Positions 51,726-60,608 of a DNA stretch of 64,000 nt are shown here, piece after piece. The notes beneath the pieces are model-generated. The model ran no database searches. It worked only from the letters and a program-made list of their open reading frames with translations, and was not told where the DNA came from. The stretch lies in assembly GCA_045541395.1 (NCBI GenBank), contig JAZQIZ010000018.1:62001-126000 (forward strand), written 5' to 3'. Source of the stretch: JAZRWQ01 sp045541395 (GTDB lineage: Bacteria; Bacillota; Clostridia; Oscillospirales; UMGS1783). Both the position numbers and the translations under genes were made by a program. Each line of letters begins with the position of its first letter. Positions within the stretch are counted from its first letter, which is position 1.

Positions 51726-52730
51726 ATGAGACAAAAACAGGTCATTGCTCTTGTTTTAGCCGTTCTTATGCTTGTAGGTGTACTTGCAGGCTGCGGTAAC
51801 AAGGAAGCAGAAGAAGGTATTAAAATTAAGGTTGACGGTGAGACTGTAGTTGTAGATACTATTGCTACAATAGCAGGTGTTGAAGTTCCCGCTGAGCTTT
51901 ATCGTTATTTCTTTATGAATCTTAAGTATTCTATGGACGGCGGAGACGAGTCCCTTTGGGAAGAAGATCCCGAAGCTTTTGAATATTTACAGATGGGCAT
52001 TTTCAATTATATGCAGAACTATGCCGCAACAGTTGCTCTTGCAAAGGAATACGGCATTGAAATAAGCGCGGAAGACGAAAAAAGCATAGAAGATGCTATT
52101 AATCAGGCTATCGACGCCGCAGGCAGCTACGCAAACTTTGAAGCTCAGATGGAAGCCGCTTACCTTACTGAGGATCTATACAGAGAGCTTGTTAAGCTTG
52201 AGATCTTTGCTGCCGGCATTGAGGAACATATGTTTGCCGAGGGCGGTGATCATTACGTTGAGGAAGCTGAACTTATTGAATTCGTTAAGGAAAATTACGT
52301 TCTTTCCCGCCACATCCTTATTTCCAACAGTAATGAAAATAAAGAGACCATTATAAAAGAAGTTCAGGGCAAGCTTGATAAAGGCGAGGACTTCAGAACT
52401 CTTGAAGAAGAGTACAGTGAAGATACTGCCTCCACTTCCCAGTATCCCGACGGTGTATGCTATAAGGAAGGCACTATGATCACCGATTTCTATGAAACCG
52501 CTCTGGAAACAGAGGTTGGCCAGATCAGCACCGTAGATACCGAAGAGTTTGGATATTTCTTTATCAACCGTCTTGAGCTTACCGATGACTATATCAAAAA
52601 GAACAGCGCAAGCCTTATGGATGAATACTGCAACGAAATTTATAATGAAGTTGTAAGTGATTTTATGGATGAAGCTGAAATCGAATACCATGAATCTTAC
52701 GACCATATCGGCTTAGACGCTTTCAACTAA
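51726..52730 (+). CDS. PrsA-like lipoprotein with parvulin-type domain
   Basis: Protein of 334 aa with a lipoprotein signal ending in LAGCG (Cys at 23), a SurA-N-like helical region, and a parvulin fold (about 190-280) containing RHILISNSNENKET, GEDFRTLEEEYSED and a GQISTVDTEEFGYFFI block. Probably helps fold exported proteins on the outer face of the membrane. The parvulin active site residues are only partly visible. Confidence 0.82.
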   Translation: MRQKQVIALVLAVLMLVGVLAGCGNKEAEEGIKIKVDGETVVVDTIATIAGVEVPAELYRYFFMNLKYSMDGGDESLWEEDPEAFEYLQMGIFNYMQNYAATVALAKEYGIEISAEDEKSIEDAINQAIDAAGSYANFEAQMEAAYLTEDLYRELVKLEIFAAGIEEHMFAEGGDHYVEEAELIEFVKENYVLSRHILISNSNENKETIIKEVQGKLDKGEDFRTLEEEYSEDTASTSQYPDGVCYKEGTMITDFYETALETEVGQISTVDTEEFGYFFINRLELTDDYIKKNSASLMDEYCNEIYNEVVSDFMDEAEIEYHESYDHIGLDAFN

Positions 52731-52742
52731 AAGGAGAATAAA

Positions 52743-53891
52743 ATGTATAGCTTCTTAAGCCCTTCTCAAATTTTTTACGGTAACGGCGCCTTGGAAAAAA
52801 GCGCAAAAACAGTTGCCTCTTTAGGTAAAAAGGCTCTTTTGGTGACCGACCCTGTTATGATAAAGCTGGGTAACGCCAAGAAGGTCATGGATATCCTCGG
52901 GCAAAGCGGCGTAGATTGCTCGGTTTTTGACGGTGTTACCGGCGAGCCTACCGATAAAATGGTACTTGAAGGTCTTAAGTGCTATAGGGAAAATAACTGC
53001 GATTTTTTGGTGGCAGTAGGCGGCGGTTCGCCTATAGATGCCATGAAAGCCATTGCCGCGGTAAATTCCTGCGGCGGCAGTATAAATGATTTCTTGGGTA
53101 AGGTTATTGAAGCCCCTACCGCTCCTATGGTCGCTGTTCCTACAACCAGCGGTACCGGTAGTGAGGCCACTCAGTTTACCATTATAACCAATACCGAAAA
53201 AAATATTAAAATGCTCATTAAAGGCGCTGTGCTTATGCCTACAGTTGCGGTGGCTGATCCTTTGTTTTCTGTTTCCGCCCCTAAAGGTGTTACAGCTGCT
53301 ACAGGCCTTGACGCCCTGTGCCATGCGGCGGAAGCATATACCTCGAAAAAGGCCCAGCCTTTATCTGATGAATTTGCTGTTTCTGCTGTAAAAAAGATCT
53401 TCAAATATCTTCCCCGTTGTTATGAGAACGGAAATGATCTTGAGGCCAGAGAGCAAATGTCCCTTGCGGCTTTAGAGGCAGGTATGGCATTTAATAATTC
53501 TTCCGTAACCGTTATTCACGGTATGAGCCGCCCTATCGGCGCTTTGTTCCATATCCCACACGGAATAAGCAATGCAATGCTTCTTTCCAAATGCTTTGAG
53601 TATGTGGTTGACGGTGCATACGGCCGTTTTGCAAAATTAGCTTTTGCCATTGGCGCGGCCGATGAAAATGATAATGAGCCGGAAGCTGCTTTGAAATTTA
53701 TTGAAGCCTGCAAGAGTTTGTGCGAAATTTGCCAAATTCCCACCCTTGAAGCTTACGGAATAAATAAGGAAGAGTTCTTTTCGGCTATGAATAAAATGGC
53801 CGATGACGCCCTGTTTTCGGGCTCTCCCGCCAACACCGCAAAGGCGCTTTGCAAGGAAGATATACTTAGTATTTACAAATCGCTTTGGTAA
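52743..53891 (+). CDS. Iron-containing alcohol dehydrogenase
   Basis: Protein of 382 aa of the group III (Fe-dependent) family. NAD-binding GGGSPIDAMKA (about 93-103); the metal-binding region includes VADP, GLDALCHAAEAYTS (about 186-199), VIHGMSRPIGALFHIPHG and its His ligands. Reduces aldehydes or oxidises alcohols; substrate unknown. Twelve nt after the PrsA-like gene. Confidence 0.92.
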   Translation: MYSFLSPSQIFYGNGALEKSAKTVASLGKKALLVTDPVMIKLGNAKKVMDILGQSGVDCSVFDGVTGEPTDKMVLEGLKCYRENNCDFLVAVGGGSPIDAMKAIAAVNSCGGSINDFLGKVIEAPTAPMVAVPTTSGTGSEATQFTIITNTEKNIKMLIKGAVLMPTVAVADPLFSVSAPKGVTAATGLDALCHAAEAYTSKKAQPLSDEFAVSAVKKIFKYLPRCYENGNDLEAREQMSLAALEAGMAFNNSSVTVIHGMSRPIGALFHIPHGISNAMLLSKCFEYVVDGAYGRFAKLAFAIGAADENDNEPEAALKFIEACKSLCEICQIPTLEAYGINKEEFFSAMNKMADDALFSGSPANTAKALCKEDILSIYKSLW

Positions 53892-53895
53892 AATA

Positions 53896-53927
53896 AAAGC
53901 CCTCTCAGTTCGAGAGGGCTTTTTGTA
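53896..53927 (+). terminator. Intrinsic terminator
   Basis: AAAGCCCTCTC-AGTTC-GAGAGGGCTTTTT stem and T run after the alcohol dehydrogenase gene. Confidence 0.9.
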
Positions 53928-54054
53928 TTATATTTACGCAATGGAATCAGTACAATGAAGATAGACGATTTTTGCAAAATTCTGAATTGTAAGGTGTCTG
54001 ACATAATAGAATATAAAGAATAATGAAATTTCTAAAATTTTTTTTGAAAAAGTA

Positions 54055-54082
54055 TTGACTTATTTCACAAATTGAGTATAAT
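54055..54082 (+). promoter_or_regulatory. Promoter of tRNA-Gln
   Basis: TTGACT (54055-54060), 16-nt spacer, TATAAT (54077-54082). Confidence 0.65.
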
Positions 54083-54100
54083 AAATATTGCGCTAAACAA

Positions 54101-54174
54101 TGCCGAATTGTGTAAGGGTAGCACGACAGACTCTGACTCTGTTTGTCTGGGTTCAAATCCTAGTTCGGCAACCA
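54101..54174 (+). tRNA. tRNA-Gln (anticodon CUG)
   Basis: Full cloverleaf: acceptor TGCCGAA/TTCGGCA, D arm GTGT/GCAC, anticodon stem ACAGA/TCTGT with loop CTCTGAC (anticodon CTG), T arm CTGGG/CCTAG with TTCAAAT loop, discriminator A and encoded CCA (54172-54174). Has its own promoter and terminator. Confidence 0.95.
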
Positions 54175-54175
54175 A

Positions 54176-54206
54176 GAAACCTCGGATCTATTCCGAGGTT
54201 TTTTTA
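54176..54206 (+). terminator. Terminator of tRNA-Gln
   Basis: AACCTCGGA-TCTAT-TCCGAGGTT stem and T run immediately after the CCA. Confidence 0.88.
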
Positions 54207-54257
54207 TTGATTATTTTTAACGTCTGTGTTACAATGAAAAAAAGGAGAGTGGATCAT

Positions 54258-54749
54258 ATGAAAAGAGAAGATTATATTTCCTGGGACGAATACTTTATGG
54301 GAGTTGCAATTCTTGCGGCAAAGCGCAGTAAGGATCCCGGTACACAGGTAGGTGCCTGTATCGTAAGCCCCCAGAAGGTAATTCTTTCTACCGGCTATAA
54401 CGGTTTCCCTTACGGTTGTTCCGACGATGAATTCCCCTGGGAAAGAGTAGGCAGCCCCAACGAAACAAAATATCCCTTTGTTGTTCACGCCGAATTAAAT
54501 GCAATTCTGAATGCCAAGGGCAAGTCGTTGGAAGGCAGTACTATTTACGTTGCGCTGTTCCCTTGCAATGAGTGTGCCAAGGCAATAATTCAGTCCGGTA
54601 TCAGGGAGGTTATTTATCTTTCCGATAAGTATGCTCAGACCGACAGTGTAATTGCCTCCAAGCGTATGTTTACGGCCGCAGGAGTTAAGTTTACACAGCT
54701 TAAGCCCACAAGAGAAACAATAACCCTTGATTTTATAGTAGAGAAATAA
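54258..54749 (+). CDS. Deoxycytidylate (dCMP) deaminase
   Basis: Protein of 163 aa from the ATG at 54258 behind AAAGGAG. Zinc motif HAELNAIL (His77, Glu79) and PCNEC (Cys103, Cys106), the dCMP/ComEB type of cytidine deaminase. Supplies dUMP for dTMP synthesis. A longer reading upstream would cross the tRNA and is rejected. Confidence 0.93.
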   Translation: MKREDYISWDEYFMGVAILAAKRSKDPGTQVGACIVSPQKVILSTGYNGFPYGCSDDEFPWERVGSPNETKYPFVVHAELNAILNAKGKSLEGSTIYVALFPCNECAKAIIQSGIREVIYLSDKYAQTDSVIASKRMFTAAGVKFTQLKPTRETITLDFIVEK

Positions 54750-54786
54750 GAAAAAGCTTCTTGCTTTAAGCAAGAAGCTTTTTTAT
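54750..54786. terminator. Bidirectional intrinsic terminator
   Basis: AAAGCTTCTTGC-TTTAA-GCAAGAAGCTTT stem flanked by A and T runs between convergent genes. Confidence 0.88.
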
Positions 54787-55925
54787 TATTCCTTATTTTC
54801 AAGAGCATCTGTGGAAGCGGTACCTGCGTTCATCATATCGTCCTCGGTAAGAGAAAGAAGAGTAACGTTTACAGAACCTAGCTTCTGGAACTTGTATTTG
54901 TTGAGAGCAGCTTCATTGTACTCAATAAGCACATGATTCTGTTTGAATTCTGCAACCTTTTCATCAATATAATTTTGGGTGTATGCAGTTTCGTATACAA
55001 TATAGTGGCTTTCAAAATACTCTTCAGGATCAATTTCACACATAATGTGGATGCCGCTTTCGGATTCATATATCTTCATTTCTCCGAATTCCATTTCCTT
55101 TGCGGCGGTTGTGAATATTTCGGGGAGCATACCGTCACCCTCTGCCCAGGCGTAACCGTCAGGCCAGGAGGAGTAGGTAGAGTCATCGGTAAGGGTATTC
55201 ATTGCGGAGTCAAATTCCAGCTCTCCGTTTTCAATTTTAGCCAAGGTATCGGAAGCTTCTTTATAAGCAGCATCCTTATTTGCTTTAATTTCAGCTTCGC
55301 TTAAGGGGTTGCCCTCAGCGTCGGTGGTAGCATAAGCAAAGAGTATATGCTTCATGCAATATTCGGTGTAAAGATCAAAGAACTCCTTAACGTCAGCCTT
55401 GGTAAGAGGATCAATACCAACCTGCTCGTCAAAATAATAGTCATAAAGCATATCGGGATAATAAGCCCCTGCCTTGTATACTTCCTTGTATTCAGACTCG
55501 GTCATATCCGCAAGCTTTAAGAATCTTGAAAAGTCGGAAGAAGTAAAGAATGTGCTCTTTAAGAAGCCGTATTCAGCCTCAAAAGCATCTTCGCCGATAG
55601 AGTCAAGGGAAAGTCCAAACTCGTCAACCATAAGCTTGTAGGTGTAGTTCTGTTCAAATGCAGCCTTTGCAGCATCATCCAGAACTTCTGCATTGGTGCG
55701 GGTAGGATCGGTGGAATTATCCAGCCTTAAGAAGGTAAGATAATAATCTTTGCCGTAAGTCTGCTCCATCTGAGCGGCGGTGTAAACGGCATTTGCAACA
55801 TACCAACGAATAGGAACCTTTTCGCCGTTGATCTCAGCAATGTAGGAAGTGCCTGCGCAGCCTGTGAGGCAAAGCCCCATTGCAATAACAACAACCAATA
55901 TAAGCGCAATAAATTTTGTTTTCAT
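54786..55925 (-). CDS. PrsA/SurA-like lipoprotein peptidyl-prolyl isomerase family
   Basis: Protein of 379 aa with lipobox LTGC (Cys at 23) and a SurA-N-like helical domain (about 35-190). A parvulin-like domain (about 195-320) is then recognisable as CMKHILFAYATTD, GELEFDSAMNTLTDDSTYSSWPDGYAWAEGD, then KEMEFGEMKIYESESGIHIM. Likely extracytoplasmic chaperone. It resembles the 51726 product in plan but is not a close copy. Confidence 0.82.
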   Translation of the reverse strand: MKTKFIALILVVVIAMGLCLTGCAGTSYIAEINGEKVPIRWYVANAVYTAAQMEQTYGKDYYLTFLRLDNSTDPTRTNAEVLDDAAKAAFEQNYTYKLMVDEFGLSLDSIGEDAFEAEYGFLKSTFFTSSDFSRFLKLADMTESEYKEVYKAGAYYPDMLYDYYFDEQVGIDPLTKADVKEFFDLYTEYCMKHILFAYATTDAEGNPLSEAEIKANKDAAYKEASDTLAKIENGELEFDSAMNTLTDDSTYSSWPDGYAWAEGDGMLPEIFTTAAKEMEFGEMKIYESESGIHIMCEIDPEEYFESHYIVYETAYTQNYIDEKVAEFKQNHVLIEYNEAALNKYKFQKLGSVNVTLLSLTEDDMMNAGTASTDALENKE

Positions 55926-56112
55926 TTTTCATTCACCTTTTCTAGATTAAAATACAGGTAGAGTTATTATATCATTTTTAAGAGGTCTTGTCTATAACAA
56001 TTTATAGGCGAAAAGGTGATAATTATGTGAAAAATTAAAGTTTCTAAAGAAAAACCTCTTTATTAAAAGAACAAATGCGGTTATAATATAAAAAAAGAAT
56101 TAGGAGACGTTT

Positions 56113-56646
56113 ATGAAAAAGCTTCTTATTGTAATTGACTATCAAAAAGACTTTGTAAACGGAGCTTTGGGCTTTGAAGGCGCTTCTTCTGTTGAAGCGG
56201 CCATCTGCAAAAAAATTGAAAGCTACAGAAAAGAAGAACAGGAAGTAGTTTATACTCTTGATACTCACGATGAGGATTATTTAAATACTCCCGAGGGAAA
56301 AAACCTTCCCGTCCCTCACTGCTTTGTGGGAACGGAAGGCTGGCAGCTTGAAGGAAAGGTTGCAAAAGCCCTTACAACGCAGGACGTTGTGTTTATAAAG
56401 CCGACCTTCGGTTCGCTGGAGCTTGGTAATTATTTAAAGGAGAATGGTTACGAGCAGGTTGAATTATGCGGCCTTGTTTCCTATATTTGCGTTTTTTCCA
56501 ATGCAGTAATAGCAAAGGCGGCGCTGCCCTACTCTCATATAATAGTTGACGCCCTTGCCTGCAACGGCCCCGATAAAGAAATGGAAGCAAAGGCTTACGA
56601 TATTTTAGAGAATCTTCACATTACAGTTTTAAACAGAGGTAATTAA
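56113..56646 (+). CDS. pncA: Nicotinamidase-type isochorismatase hydrolase
   Basis: Protein of 177 aa with the catalytic triad of nicotinamidases: Asp9 in IDYQKDF, Lys96 in FIKPTFGS and Cys126 in VSYICVFSNA, plus metal-site residues in LDTHDEDY. Converts nicotinamide to nicotinate. The next gene, 1 nt on, encodes nicotinate phosphoribosyltransferase, making the assignment firm. Confidence 0.92.
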   Translation: MKKLLIVIDYQKDFVNGALGFEGASSVEAAICKKIESYRKEEQEVVYTLDTHDEDYLNTPEGKNLPVPHCFVGTEGWQLEGKVAKALTTQDVVFIKPTFGSLELGNYLKENGYEQVELCGLVSYICVFSNAVIAKAALPYSHIIVDALACNGPDKEMEAKAYDILENLHITVLNRGN

Positions 56647-56647
56647 A

Positions 56648-58093
56648 ATGACTAAAGAAAATTACACAATGCTATGTGATTTTTATGAGCTTACTATGGC
56701 CAACGGATATTTCAGAAACGGAATGAGCGATAAAGTTTGTTATTTTGACGTGTTTTATCGCAAAAATCCCGATGGAGGCGGTTTTGCAATAGCCGCAGGC
56801 CTTGAGCAGATCGTTGAATATATAAATAACCTGAGCTTTTCCTCAGAGGATATTGAATTTTTACGCTCCAAGGGCTTTTTTGAAGAGGATTTTCTTGAAA
56901 GCTTAAGAAGCTTTAAGTTTACGGGCGATATCTGGGCTGTGCCCGAAGGTACTCCAATTTTCCCCGGTGAGCCTATTATGACCGTAAGAGCAAAGGCTGC
57001 CGAGGCTCAGTTTATTGAAACCTTTATACTGCTTACAATTAACCATCAGTCCCTCATTGCTACAAAGGCTTCCCGCCTTGCCCGCGCCGCCAAAGGCAGA
57101 GCCATAAGCGAATTCGGTTCCCGCCGCGCTCAGGGCCCCTCTGCGGCAATTTACGGCGCAAGAGCCGCTTATATCGGCGGCTGCTCATCTACCGCCTGTA
57201 CCATTGCGGACATTCAATATGGTGTGCCTTGCTCAGGTACTATGGCTCATTCCTGGATCCAGATGTTTGATGATGAATATACCGCCTTTGAAACCTACTG
57301 CAAAACCTACCCCAACAACGCCATTTTATTGGTTGATACTTACGACGTTCTGAAAAGCGGTATTCCCAATGCAATTAAGGCAATTAAGAATATTCTTGTG
57401 CCCCGGGGCATTAAAAAATGCGGCATAAGACTTGACAGCGGTGACCTTACCTATCTTTCCAAAAAGGCAAGAACTATGCTTGATGAAGCAGGTTTGCCCT
57501 TCTGCAAAATAGTTGTTTCCAACTCTCTTGACGAACATCTTATCCGTCAGCTCCTGTTACAGGGTGCGCCTATAGATATGTTCGGTGTTGGCGAAAGGCT
57601 TATTACCGCCAAATCCGACCCTGTATTCGGCGGTGTTTATAAGCTTTGCGCAGTTGAAGATAACGGTGAGCTTATTCCGAAGATCAAAATAAGTGAAAAT
57701 GCCGCTAAAATAACCAACCCTAGCTTTAAGAAGGTTTACAGGATCTTCGAAAAGTCCAACGGTATGGCTATGGCTGATTATATAACCCTTTATGATGAGA
57801 CCGTTAATGAAAACGAGCCTCTGGAGCTTTTTGATCCGGATCATACCTGGAAGCGTAAGATGGTTGAGGATTATACCGCCAAGGAATTGCTTGTGCCTGT
57901 GTTTAAAAACGGTAAGCAGGTTTATAAACTTCCCACTCTTCAGGAAATTGCTGATTATTGCAAAGAACAGCTTGCTCTTCAGTGGGAAGAAGTAAAGCGA
58001 TTTGAAAACCCCCATAATTATTACGTAGACCTTTCTCAGAAGCTTTGGGATCTTAAACATGAGCTTCTGAAGAATAAGGGCAAGAAGCTTTAA
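56648..58093 (+). CDS. pncB: Nicotinate phosphoribosyltransferase
   Basis: Protein of 481 aa of the bacterial NAPRTase long form. Signature SEFGSRRAQGP, ARAAYIGGCSSTA and GIRLDSGDLTYLSKKAR are present. Makes nicotinate mononucleotide for NAD salvage, using nicotinate from the preceding nicotinamidase. Confidence 0.95.
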   Translation: MTKENYTMLCDFYELTMANGYFRNGMSDKVCYFDVFYRKNPDGGGFAIAAGLEQIVEYINNLSFSSEDIEFLRSKGFFEEDFLESLRSFKFTGDIWAVPEGTPIFPGEPIMTVRAKAAEAQFIETFILLTINHQSLIATKASRLARAAKGRAISEFGSRRAQGPSAAIYGARAAYIGGCSSTACTIADIQYGVPCSGTMAHSWIQMFDDEYTAFETYCKTYPNNAILLVDTYDVLKSGIPNAIKAIKNILVPRGIKKCGIRLDSGDLTYLSKKARTMLDEAGLPFCKIVVSNSLDEHLIRQLLLQGAPIDMFGVGERLITAKSDPVFGGVYKLCAVEDNGELIPKIKISENAAKITNPSFKKVYRIFEKSNGMAMADYITLYDETVNENEPLELFDPDHTWKRKMVEDYTAKELLVPVFKNGKQVYKLPTLQEIADYCKEQLALQWEEVKRFENPHNYYVDLSQKLWDLKHELLKNKGKKL

Positions 58094-58095
58094 TT

Positions 58096-59040
58096 ATGGA
58101 AAACGTTAAAATACTTATTTACGAGCTTATAAAGCTTTGTTTACCTATGCTTATTGGCTTTATAGCCGTTAAAACAAAATACCTGCCTAATATTAAGGAT
58201 AATATAGGAACCTTAGTGTCTAAAATACTGTTCCCTGTGCTTATGTTCTGTATTTTTATGGATCCTGAGCTATCCTTAAAGCAAATAGGTCAAAACTATC
58301 AGATACTTCTTGTTTCCTGCCTTTGGGTAGCAATAGCCTTCTTTGTGGGGCTGTTTACGGCAAAGGCCATAAAGCTTGAGAAAAACAGAGTGCCTGTTTT
58401 CTCCATACTTATGGGTATGAGTAACGTTACCTATATGGGTATGCCTATCTGCACCGCCATGTTCGGCAAGGAGCAGGGGTCTTTGGGTGTTGCGCTTGTT
58501 TCCCTTTCGGGCCATATTGTTATGTGGACTTTAGGGGTTATCATCCTTAATTCCCAATCGGGCGAAAAGAAAAAATTCTCCTTAAAAAAGCTGGCAAGCC
58601 CTGTTACCGTTGCCATAGCCCTGTCCCTTATTTTAAAGGCGTCGGGCCTGGTTTTGCCTGATATAATTTATAACCCCCTTGATACCCTGGGGAATACCAC
58701 CCCGTATATATCCTTGGTTTACATAGGTATGATAATAGCCTCTTCAAGCTTTAAGGAGGCCTTCAGAGATAAGGCGATAGGCATCTACGCTTTATTAAAG
58801 CTTATTGTTATGCCGCTTGTTCTGGGTCTCTGCTTAAGGCTTATTCCCCAAAGCTTTTTATCTTCCGATATGCAGACCCTTATTTTTGTGGAATATTCCA
58901 CCTCTGCAATGATATCATTAACTCCCTATTTTAAAGAGTGCGGGTTTGACAGCGATTTTGCGGGTAGGCTGGTATTTTTCACGGTTACTTTAAATATACT
59001 TACAATGCCATTGGTGCTGTTTATTAATAATCTTTTTTAG
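58096..59040 (+). CDS. AEC-family (auxin efflux carrier-like) transporter
   Basis: Protein of 314 aa with ten hydrophobic segments and the conserved ISLVYIGMIIAS and LVFFTVTLNILTMPL helices of bacterial AEC permeases (MleP/MdcF-like). Such carriers export or import organic acids. It starts 2 nt after pncB and might move an acid such as malate; malic enzyme lies close by, but this link is inference. Confidence 0.85.
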   Translation: MENVKILIYELIKLCLPMLIGFIAVKTKYLPNIKDNIGTLVSKILFPVLMFCIFMDPELSLKQIGQNYQILLVSCLWVAIAFFVGLFTAKAIKLEKNRVPVFSILMGMSNVTYMGMPICTAMFGKEQGSLGVALVSLSGHIVMWTLGVIILNSQSGEKKKFSLKKLASPVTVAIALSLILKASGLVLPDIIYNPLDTLGNTTPYISLVYIGMIIASSSFKEAFRDKAIGIYALLKLIVMPLVLGLCLRLIPQSFLSSDMQTLIFVEYSTSAMISLTPYFKECGFDSDFAGRLVFFTVTLNILTMPLVLFINNLF

Positions 59041-59045
59041 AATAC

Positions 59046-59074
59046 TTGCAAAGCCTTAATATTTTTGTTAAAAT
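59046..59074 (+). promoter_or_regulatory. Promoter of tRNA-Thr overlapped by a long palindrome
   Basis: TTGCAA (59046-59051), 17-nt spacer, TAAAAT (59069-59074). A perfect 13-bp inverted repeat, GCCTTAATATTTT-TGTT-AAAATATTAAGGC (59053-59082), covers the spacer and minus-10, doubling as a possible terminator of the AEC gene. Confidence 0.55.
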
Positions 59075-59088
59075 ATTAAGGCAAATTT

Positions 59089-59164
59089 GCTGATGTAGCA
59101 CAGCAGGTAGTGCAGCTGATTCGTAATCAGCAGGTCGCGTGTTCAAGTCACGTCATCAGCTCCA
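59089..59164 (+). tRNA. tRNA-Thr (anticodon CGU)
   Basis: Cloverleaf with acceptor GCTGATG/CATCAGC (one G-C plus wobble), D arm GCAC...GTGC, anticodon stem GCTGA/TCAGC with loop TTCGTAA (anticodon CGT), T arm CGTG/CACG with GTTCAAG, discriminator T and encoded CCA (59162-59164). Confidence 0.94.
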
Positions 59165-59165
59165 G

Positions 59166-59201
59166 AATAAAGGGACTGTTTTTACGGTCCCTTTATTTTT
59201 A
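59166..59201 (+). terminator. Terminator of tRNA-Thr
   Basis: AATAAAGGGAC and GTCCCTTTATT arms with a T run, just after the tRNA. Confidence 0.82.
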
Positions 59202-59204
59202 TAA

Positions 59205-59241
59205 AAGAAGAACACCCACCAAAATAATTGGTGGGTGTTCC
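59205..59241 (-). terminator. Terminator of the malic enzyme gene
   Basis: GAACACCCACCA-AAATAAT-TGGTGGGTGTTC, 12-bp perfect stem, followed on the minus strand by TTCTTTTAT. Confidence 0.82.
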
Positions 59242-59285
59242 CGTTTAAGGAGTTTAAACTGATATATAAAAGGGTTTTGGATATT

Positions 59286-60461
59286 TTATTTTCTGGCAAC
59301 GCCGCTTTTTGCCGCAGCAATGGAAACCGCCCTTGCAACAGCCGGGGCTACTCGCTCGTCAAATACAGAAGGAATAACGTATTCGGGAGTAAGCTCATTT
59401 TCATTTATAAGATTTGCAATGGCTGCAGCCGCCGCAAATTTCATTTCGCCGTTAATGGTTTTGGCTTTAACGTCAAGAGCGCCGCGGAAGATTCCCGGGA
59501 AGGCAAGAACGTTGTTTATCTGGTTGGGGAAATCGCTTCTGCCTGTGCCCATAACCTTAACGCCGCATTCAATTGCTTCTTCATACATAATTTCGGGAGT
59601 GGGATTTGCAAGGGCAAAAACTATGGGATCGGTTGCCATAGTAGCAATCATTTCCTTTGTAAGGGCGCCCGCTACTGAAACGCCGATAAATACGTCTGCG
59701 CCCATAATTGCATCGTTCAGATCGCCTTTTATGCCGCCGGGGTTTGTAATATCGCATAAGGCTCTTTTTGCGGGGGTCATGCCTAAGGGGCGGCTGCGGT
59801 ATAATACGCCCTTGCTGTCGCAGGCAATAATATGGCGTACACCTGCATGGTAAAGCATTTTAATAATTGCAGTGCCTGCAGCGCCGGGACCGTTTACTAC
59901 AACCTTAATGCTATCAAGCTTTTTATTTACTATCTTCAAAGCATTTAGTAGGGCGGCGGTGGTAACAATGGCGGTGCCGTGCTGGTCATCGTGAAAAACC
60001 GGAATATCAAGCTCTTTTTGAAGCCTTTCTTCAATTTCAAAGCATTTTGGTGCTGAAATATCCTCAAGATTAATTCCGCCGAAAACGGGCGAAAGTCTTT
60101 TAACAGTACGGATGATCTCTTCGGTATCCTGTGTATCAAGACAAATAGGGAAAGCATCAACGTTTCCGAAATTCTTAAATAAAAGAGCCTTGCCTTCCAT
60201 AACGGGTATTGCCGCCTTAGGCCCAATATTTCCAAGGCCTAAAACCGCACTTCCGTCGGAAACAATGGCAACCGTGTTGCCCTTAATGGTATAGTCATAA
60301 GCTCTGGCATTATCTTTTGAAATTTCAACACAAGGCTGTGCAACGCCGGGGGTGTAAGCCAGACTTAAGTCGTCAGCAGTACTTAAAGGGATTTTGCTGT
60401 CAATGGAAATCTTGCCTTTATTGGTTCTGTGAAGCCTTAACGATTCCTGAAAGTAATCCAT
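59286..60461 (-). CDS. NAD(P)-dependent malic enzyme
   Basis: Protein of 391 aa, the short prokaryotic form. N-terminal LSLAYTPGVAQPC, metal-binding VFHDDQHGTAI, nucleotide-binding NGPGAAGTAI (about 188-197) and FALANPTPEI. Oxidatively decarboxylates malate to pyruvate. Divergent from a LysR regulator, with a palindrome between. Coenzyme preference is not certain. Confidence 0.95.
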   Translation of the reverse strand: MDYFQESLRLHRTNKGKISIDSKIPLSTADDLSLAYTPGVAQPCVEISKDNARAYDYTIKGNTVAIVSDGSAVLGLGNIGPKAAIPVMEGKALLFKNFGNVDAFPICLDTQDTEEIIRTVKRLSPVFGGINLEDISAPKCFEIEERLQKELDIPVFHDDQHGTAIVTTAALLNALKIVNKKLDSIKVVVNGPGAAGTAIIKMLYHAGVRHIIACDSKGVLYRSRPLGMTPAKRALCDITNPGGIKGDLNDAIMGADVFIGVSVAGALTKEMIATMATDPIVFALANPTPEIMYEEAIECGVKVMGTGRSDFPNQINNVLAFPGIFRGALDVKAKTINGEMKFAAAAAIANLINENELTPEYVIPSVFDERVAPAVARAVSIAAAKSGVARK

Positions 60462-60537
60462 ATTCCATCTCCTGATTTTTTGATGATATCAATATAACTC
60501 ATTTTTATCAAGAAAAAAAATACTTTTTTCTTATAAT

Positions 60538-60556
60538 CCATAGTTTTTTCCTATGG
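60538..60556. promoter_or_regulatory. LysR-type operator candidate
   Basis: CCATAG-N7-CTATGG inverted repeat in the 147-nt divergent region between malic enzyme and LysR genes, 53 nt upstream of the regulator's start. Typical location for a LysR recognition site. Confidence 0.45.
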
Positions 60557-60608
60557 CTTTCTTGAAAGAACGGAATTAATGTAGTATACTGATGTGGGAG
60601 GCGATAGT

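Noticed and set aside
54072..54257. Longer start for the dCMP deaminase gene
   Set aside because: It would read through tRNA-Gln and its terminator; the ATG at 54258 has AAAGGAG and begins the conserved domain.
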